Positions 5,378 to 6,576 of a stretch of 6,576 bases of DNA are shown piece after piece. Origin of the DNA: UMGS1696 sp964623635 (GTDB lineage: Bacteria; Bacillota; Clostridia; Oscillospirales; CAG-272); the NCBI GenBank assembly GCA_964623635.1, contig CAZUUA010000071.1, positions 1 to 6,576 of the forward strand, written 5' to 3'. How positions within the stretch are numbered: the first letter of the stretch is position 1; each line of letters begins with the position of its first letter. The notes under the pieces were generated by a model, which was given only the letters and a program-made list of their open reading frames with translations, searched no databases and was not told where the DNA came from. A program made the translations under genes and the position numbers.

Positions 5378-6274
5378 ATGAGAAAAGTGCAAGCCGGCAT
5401 TATGACGATCCTGTTGGTAGCTGCTCTGGCCGCACAGGCAAGTGCTCTTCCCGCAGAACGTACCGCAGAACTGGAGATCCCCAGAGTGGGCAGCGTGACC
5501 CCTACCATCGATGGTATCTTTGACCCTGCAGAAGGCTGGGGCGAGCCGCTGGTAGACATCGACAGCAGCAATATCGATCAGTATGTGACCGACCCTGCTG
5601 CAGGCCACACCTCTAAGGATATCAAGGGTTACTACAGATGGGACGAGACCAATCTATATTTCTGCTGCGTGATCGGCGATGCTGACCACAACAACCCGAC
5701 CGAACCCGGTGGAAACCCCTGGTGCGGTGACTCCATTCGTTTCGACATGAAGAGCGATGTGGAATCCGAGGAACTGGGCGACACCTCCAAATATTGGTTT
5801 GCTCTGTGCAACGACGGTAACGTATACTTCTACCATGAGATCGCTGAGACCGGTCTGGAAGTAGTTGGCGGCGATGCTGCTACCTCCGGTTACAAGGTAG
5901 TACACGACAAGGAAGCCGGCACCACCGTATACGAAGTAGCTGTAAAGTGGGACAAGAACCTGGCGGCGGAAAGCTCCATTTCTTCCGGTCTGGAATTCAT
6001 CACCGCACAGCGTGTACTGGAAATGTCTTCCGACATGACGGAACCCATGCAGGCCGTACAGCTGGGTGGTTACACCGAAGCCGGCACCAAGTGGTTCATG
6101 GCTACTCTGGTAGACGCTCTGCCGGAAGCTGTTGAAACTGAAGCAGAAGTGGTAACCGATGCCGCTGTCAGCGAAGTGGCTGCTCCCCAGACCTTCGATG
6201 CCGGTGTGATCGCTGCAGCAGCTGCTGTTGTATCTGCCGCTGGTTTCACCCTGTCCAGAAAGAACAGAAAATAA
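5378..6274 (+). CDS. Secreted protein with CBM9-like domain and C-terminal anchor-like tail
   Basis: A 298-residue exported protein. Residues 1-23 form a signal peptide (R2, K3, then a hydrophobic core) with a likely cut after A-S-A at 21-23. Residues about 40-245 look like a family 9 carbohydrate-binding or DOMON-like beta-sandwich. Its landmarks are TIDGIFDPAEGWGE (43-56), YYRWDETNLYF (85-95) followed by D101 and D103, WCGDSIRFDM (115-124) and YEVAVKW (185-191). Four cysteines (96, 97, 116, 144) are present. An acidic linker (about 250-268) leads to APQTFD (269-274), a hydrophobic alanine-rich stretch (275-292) and the basic end SRKNRK. This has the layout of a sortase signal but lacks canonical LPXTG. 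It has no catalytic domain, so binding or display of glycans at the cell surface is the likely role; the ligand is unknown. A strong extended -10 promoter, 5' hairpin, good ribosome binding site and terminator suggest a well-expressed single-gene unit. Confidence 0.85.
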   Translation: MRKVQAGIMTILLVAALAAQASALPAERTAELEIPRVGSVTPTIDGIFDPAEGWGEPLVDIDSSNIDQYVTDPAAGHTSKDIKGYYRWDETNLYFCCVIGDADHNNPTEPGGNPWCGDSIRFDMKSDVESEELGDTSKYWFALCNDGNVYFYHEIAETGLEVVGGDAATSGYKVVHDKEAGTTVYEVAVKWDKNLAAESSISSGLEFITAQRVLEMSSDMTEPMQAVQLGGYTEAGTKWFMATLVDALPEAVETEAEVVTDAAVSEVAAPQTFDAGVIAAAAAVVSAAGFTLSRKNRK

Positions 6275-6282
6275 AAAATGAC

Positions 6283-6301
6283 CCATAGGACGTACCTATG
6301 G
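6283..6301 (-). terminator. Possible minus-strand terminator for the convergent surface-protein gene
   Basis: CCATAGG (6283-6289) and CCTATGG (6295-6301) form a perfect seven-base-pair stem with a five-base loop. Read on the minus strand it is followed, after four bases, by six T residues (complement of the A-run at 6273-6278). This suits the end of the gene ending at 6365. Confidence 0.55.
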
Positions 6302-6309
6302 ATCGAGAT

Positions 6310-6344
6310 ACAGCGGATCTTGCAAAACGAGGTCCGCTGTTTTT
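6310..6344 (+). terminator. Rho-independent terminator of the CBM9-like gene
   Basis: ACAGCGGATCTTG (6310-6322) pairs with CGAGGTCCGCTGT (6328-6340), a 13-base-pair stem with two G-U pairs and a CAAAA loop, followed by a T-run (6340-6344). It is the strongest terminator in the window. Confidence 0.9.
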
Positions 6345-6364
6345 CTATGCTGTTCAGGAAGCCG

Positions 6365-6576
6365 TTATCGCACCTGCACACCGGTGGCGGTGATCACCAG
6401 CTCTGCCACGCCGGGCTGCAGGTTCCATTCGCCGGTGGTGCTGTCTTGGGTGTAGGTGGCTGCCGGAACGGTGATAACGCCGGTGGTGGTGAACTGACCG
6501 GTGGTGTTGTCGTAGGTGTAGTCGGTGCCTTCTGTCCAAGGCTGACCGGCGAAGGTGACGGTAAGCCCGGTGGCCG
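6365..6576 (-). CDS. C-terminal end of a repeat-containing, probably surface-exposed protein
   Basis: A minus-strand frame enters from the right edge and stops with TAA at 6365-6367. It gives the last 69 residues of a longer protein. The sequence is rich in Thr, Gly, Tyr and Val and poor in Lys and Arg. It contains EGTDYTYDNTTGQFTTTG and the related YTQDSTTGEWNLQPG. Such tyrosine/threonine/glycine repeats are typical of beta-sandwich or Ig-like modules in large extracellular proteins of gut Firmicutes. There is no anchor after the last repeat; it ends ELVITATGVQVR. GC-rich, ACC-heavy codon use fits an expressed gene. The family cannot be named from this fragment; adhesin or cell-surface protein is an inference. 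Confidence 0.7.
   Translation of the reverse strand, partial: ATGLTVTFAGQPWTEGTDYTYDNTTGQFTTTGVITVPAATYTQDSTTGEWNLQPGVAELVITATGVQVR

Noticed and set aside
5654..6286. A 210-codon minus-strand frame opposite the CBM9-like gene
   Set aside because: The plus strand has signal peptide, domain landmarks, ribosome binding site and terminator; the antisense frame has none.
1..6576. CRISPR array, insertion sequence, tRNA/rRNA, toxin-antitoxin or defence system
   Set aside because: No regular spaced repeats, transposase, RNA-gene features or paired small ORFs were seen; the only tandem repeat is coding and inside rnr.

Overview
The window looks like a stretch of chromosome from a Gram-positive, moderately GC-rich member of the Clostridia, probably of the Ruminococcaceae/Oscillospiraceae type. 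This is inference from several signs: strong purine-rich ribosome binding sites, sigma-A-like promoters with extended -10 elements, the Firmicutes-style pair secG-rnr, a secreted protein ending in a sortase-like or membrane-anchor tail, and a repeat-rich surface-type protein. No species can be named from the sequence alone.

Layout, left to right. Positions 2-610 (minus) hold the N-terminal 203 residues of a Gfo/Idh/MocA-family NAD(P)-dependent oxidoreductase, cut by the window edge. Positions 834-1325 (minus) hold a GNAT N-acetyltransferase. Each has its own promoter, and the two share identical -35 and -10 hexamers and spacing. Positions 1326-1649 are a divergent intergenic region with the GNAT promoter, a cluster of nested inverted repeats at about 1397-1484, and the secG promoter. 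secG (1650-2033, plus) encodes the small SecYEG translocon subunit with an unusual acidic tail. A rho-independent terminator (2121-2151) and a structured leader (2201-2274) follow. rnr (2322-5177, plus, probable TTG start) encodes RNase R with all catalytic residues. Its roughly 260-residue low-complexity N-terminal extension carries a 21-bp tandem repeat and a run of nine lysines. Positions 5378-6274 (plus) hold a secreted protein with a CBM9-like domain and a C-terminal anchor-like tail; it has its own promoter and a hairpin at the predicted 5' end of its mRNA. Two oppositely oriented terminators (6283-6344) separate it from the C-terminal end of a convergent, minus-strand, repeat-containing probable surface protein (6365-6576).

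Functionally, secG and rnr are housekeeping genes (protein export; degradation of structured RNA and quality control). The flanking genes look like sugar or cell-surface functions: a sugar-type dehydrogenase, a CBM9-like exported protein and an adhesin-like protein. I see no phage, transposon, CRISPR or toxin-antitoxin system and no evident new multi-gene system. The most interesting points are the rebuilt N-terminus of RNase R, the structured rnr leader, the palindrome cluster upstream of secG, and the 5'-terminal hairpin plus atypical C-terminal tail of the CBM9-like gene.
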